This document shows, piece by piece, positions 12,527-12,710 of a stretch of 12,710 nt of DNA. The position numbers and the translations under genes were made by a program. Source of the DNA: Bacillota bacterium (GTDB taxonomy: Bacteria; Bacillota; Clostridia; Peptostreptococcales; Anaerovoracaceae). The stretch is taken from assembly GCA_016280485.1 (NCBI GenBank), contig JAEEGU010000087.1, positions 1-12,710 on the forward strand. The letters are read 5' to 3'. The notes beneath the pieces are model-generated. The model was not told the DNA's origin. It did no database searches and saw nothing but the letters and a program-made list of their open reading frames with translations. Numbering within the stretch: the first letter of the stretch is position 1; each line of letters begins with the position of its first letter.

Positions 12527-12710
12527 TTACATTCCGATTCTGCCGATCCGTGTACCTGTCCATGTGGCGATCACGCAGATCACGATCGTCGCTGTACAGT
12601 ACAGCAACGCAGCACCCAGCCGGCCACTTTGGAGCATGGTCAGCGATTCTGCGGACAAGGCCGCCAGTGTGGAAAACCCTCCGCACAGACCTGTCGTAAG
12701 GAACAGAACG
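12527..12710 (-). CDS. crcB: Fluoride channel CrcB/FluC, C-terminal part (cut by window edge)
   Basis: CrcB/FluC exports fluoride as a dual-topology dimer in the cytoplasmic membrane. The last 60 residues are visible: the third helix motif TGLCGGFSTLAALSAE followed by a fourth hydrophobic helix (AALLYCTATIVICVIATW) and a short basic end, ...RIGRIGM. The order and spacing match the family C-terminus. In the usual motif GGxTTFSTFSxE the two Phe residues line the fluoride pore; here they are Leu (STLAAL). Such loss is seen in one partner of heterodimeric FluC pairs, so a second crcB gene may lie just outside. The stop is 17 bp before the CobW gene and the CobW ribosome-binding site fills the gap, which suggests one message. 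Confidence 0.82.
   Translation of the reverse strand, partial: VLFLTTGLCGGFSTLAALSAESLTMLQSGRLGAALLYCTATIVICVIATWTGTRIGRIGM

Noticed and set aside
1..12710. tRNA, rRNA, insertion sequence, prophage or defence genes
   Set aside because: I saw no such genes on either strand; the Xer recombinase looks like a housekeeping type and has no attachment-site repeats or phage neighbours.

Overview
The window looks like chromosome of a mid-GC Clostridia-type Firmicute. It has the Gram-positive rplS-rbgA neighbourhood, strong GGAGG ribosome-binding sites, sigma-A-type promoters and an exported protein anchored by SLH domains. I cannot name genus or species. No tRNA, rRNA, CRISPR array, insertion sequence or phage gene is visible.

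Left part (1-8998). Everything is read leftward. In order of transcription the genes are a Xer-type tyrosine recombinase, rplS (ribosomal protein L19) with its own promoter and a leader that can hide its ribosome-binding site, rbgA (GTPase for 50S assembly), a YprB-like DEDDh exonuclease, a 39-residue membrane peptide, a 1473-residue SLH-anchored surface protein, and the start of rnhB (RNase HII, cut by the window edge). In many Firmicutes rplS, rbgA and rnhB lie together. Here the exonuclease, the peptide and the surface-protein gene separate rnhB from rbgA, and terminators on both sides make the surface-protein gene its own transcription unit. rnhB has its own extended -10 promoter just after the surface-protein terminator.

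Centre (8999-10429). proC (proline biosynthesis) is the only rightward gene. A double-hairpin palindromic element of a dispersed-repeat type lies between the divergent recombinase and proC genes and may supply part of the proC promoter. After proC comes a 428-base stretch without a credible gene but full of structure: a promoter followed by a C-rich-loop stem-loop and a 16-bp terminator (a candidate small RNA of about 90 nt), two more terminators, then a second promoter leading into a hairpin whose loop is an anti-Shine-Dalgarno sequence.

Right part (10430-12710). A leftward, tightly spaced group reads crcB/fluC (fluoride channel, C-terminal part only), a CobW-type G3E GTPase with a CxCC motif and a large His/Cys-rich metal-binding stretch, and a second protein joining a degenerate G3E-like domain to a DUF1980 (YcgQ-like) C-terminal domain. 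The group suggests metal trafficking, probably zinc, linked to fluoride export. The least-described items are the candidate small RNAs, the G3E-DUF1980 fusion and the crcB with an altered pore motif.
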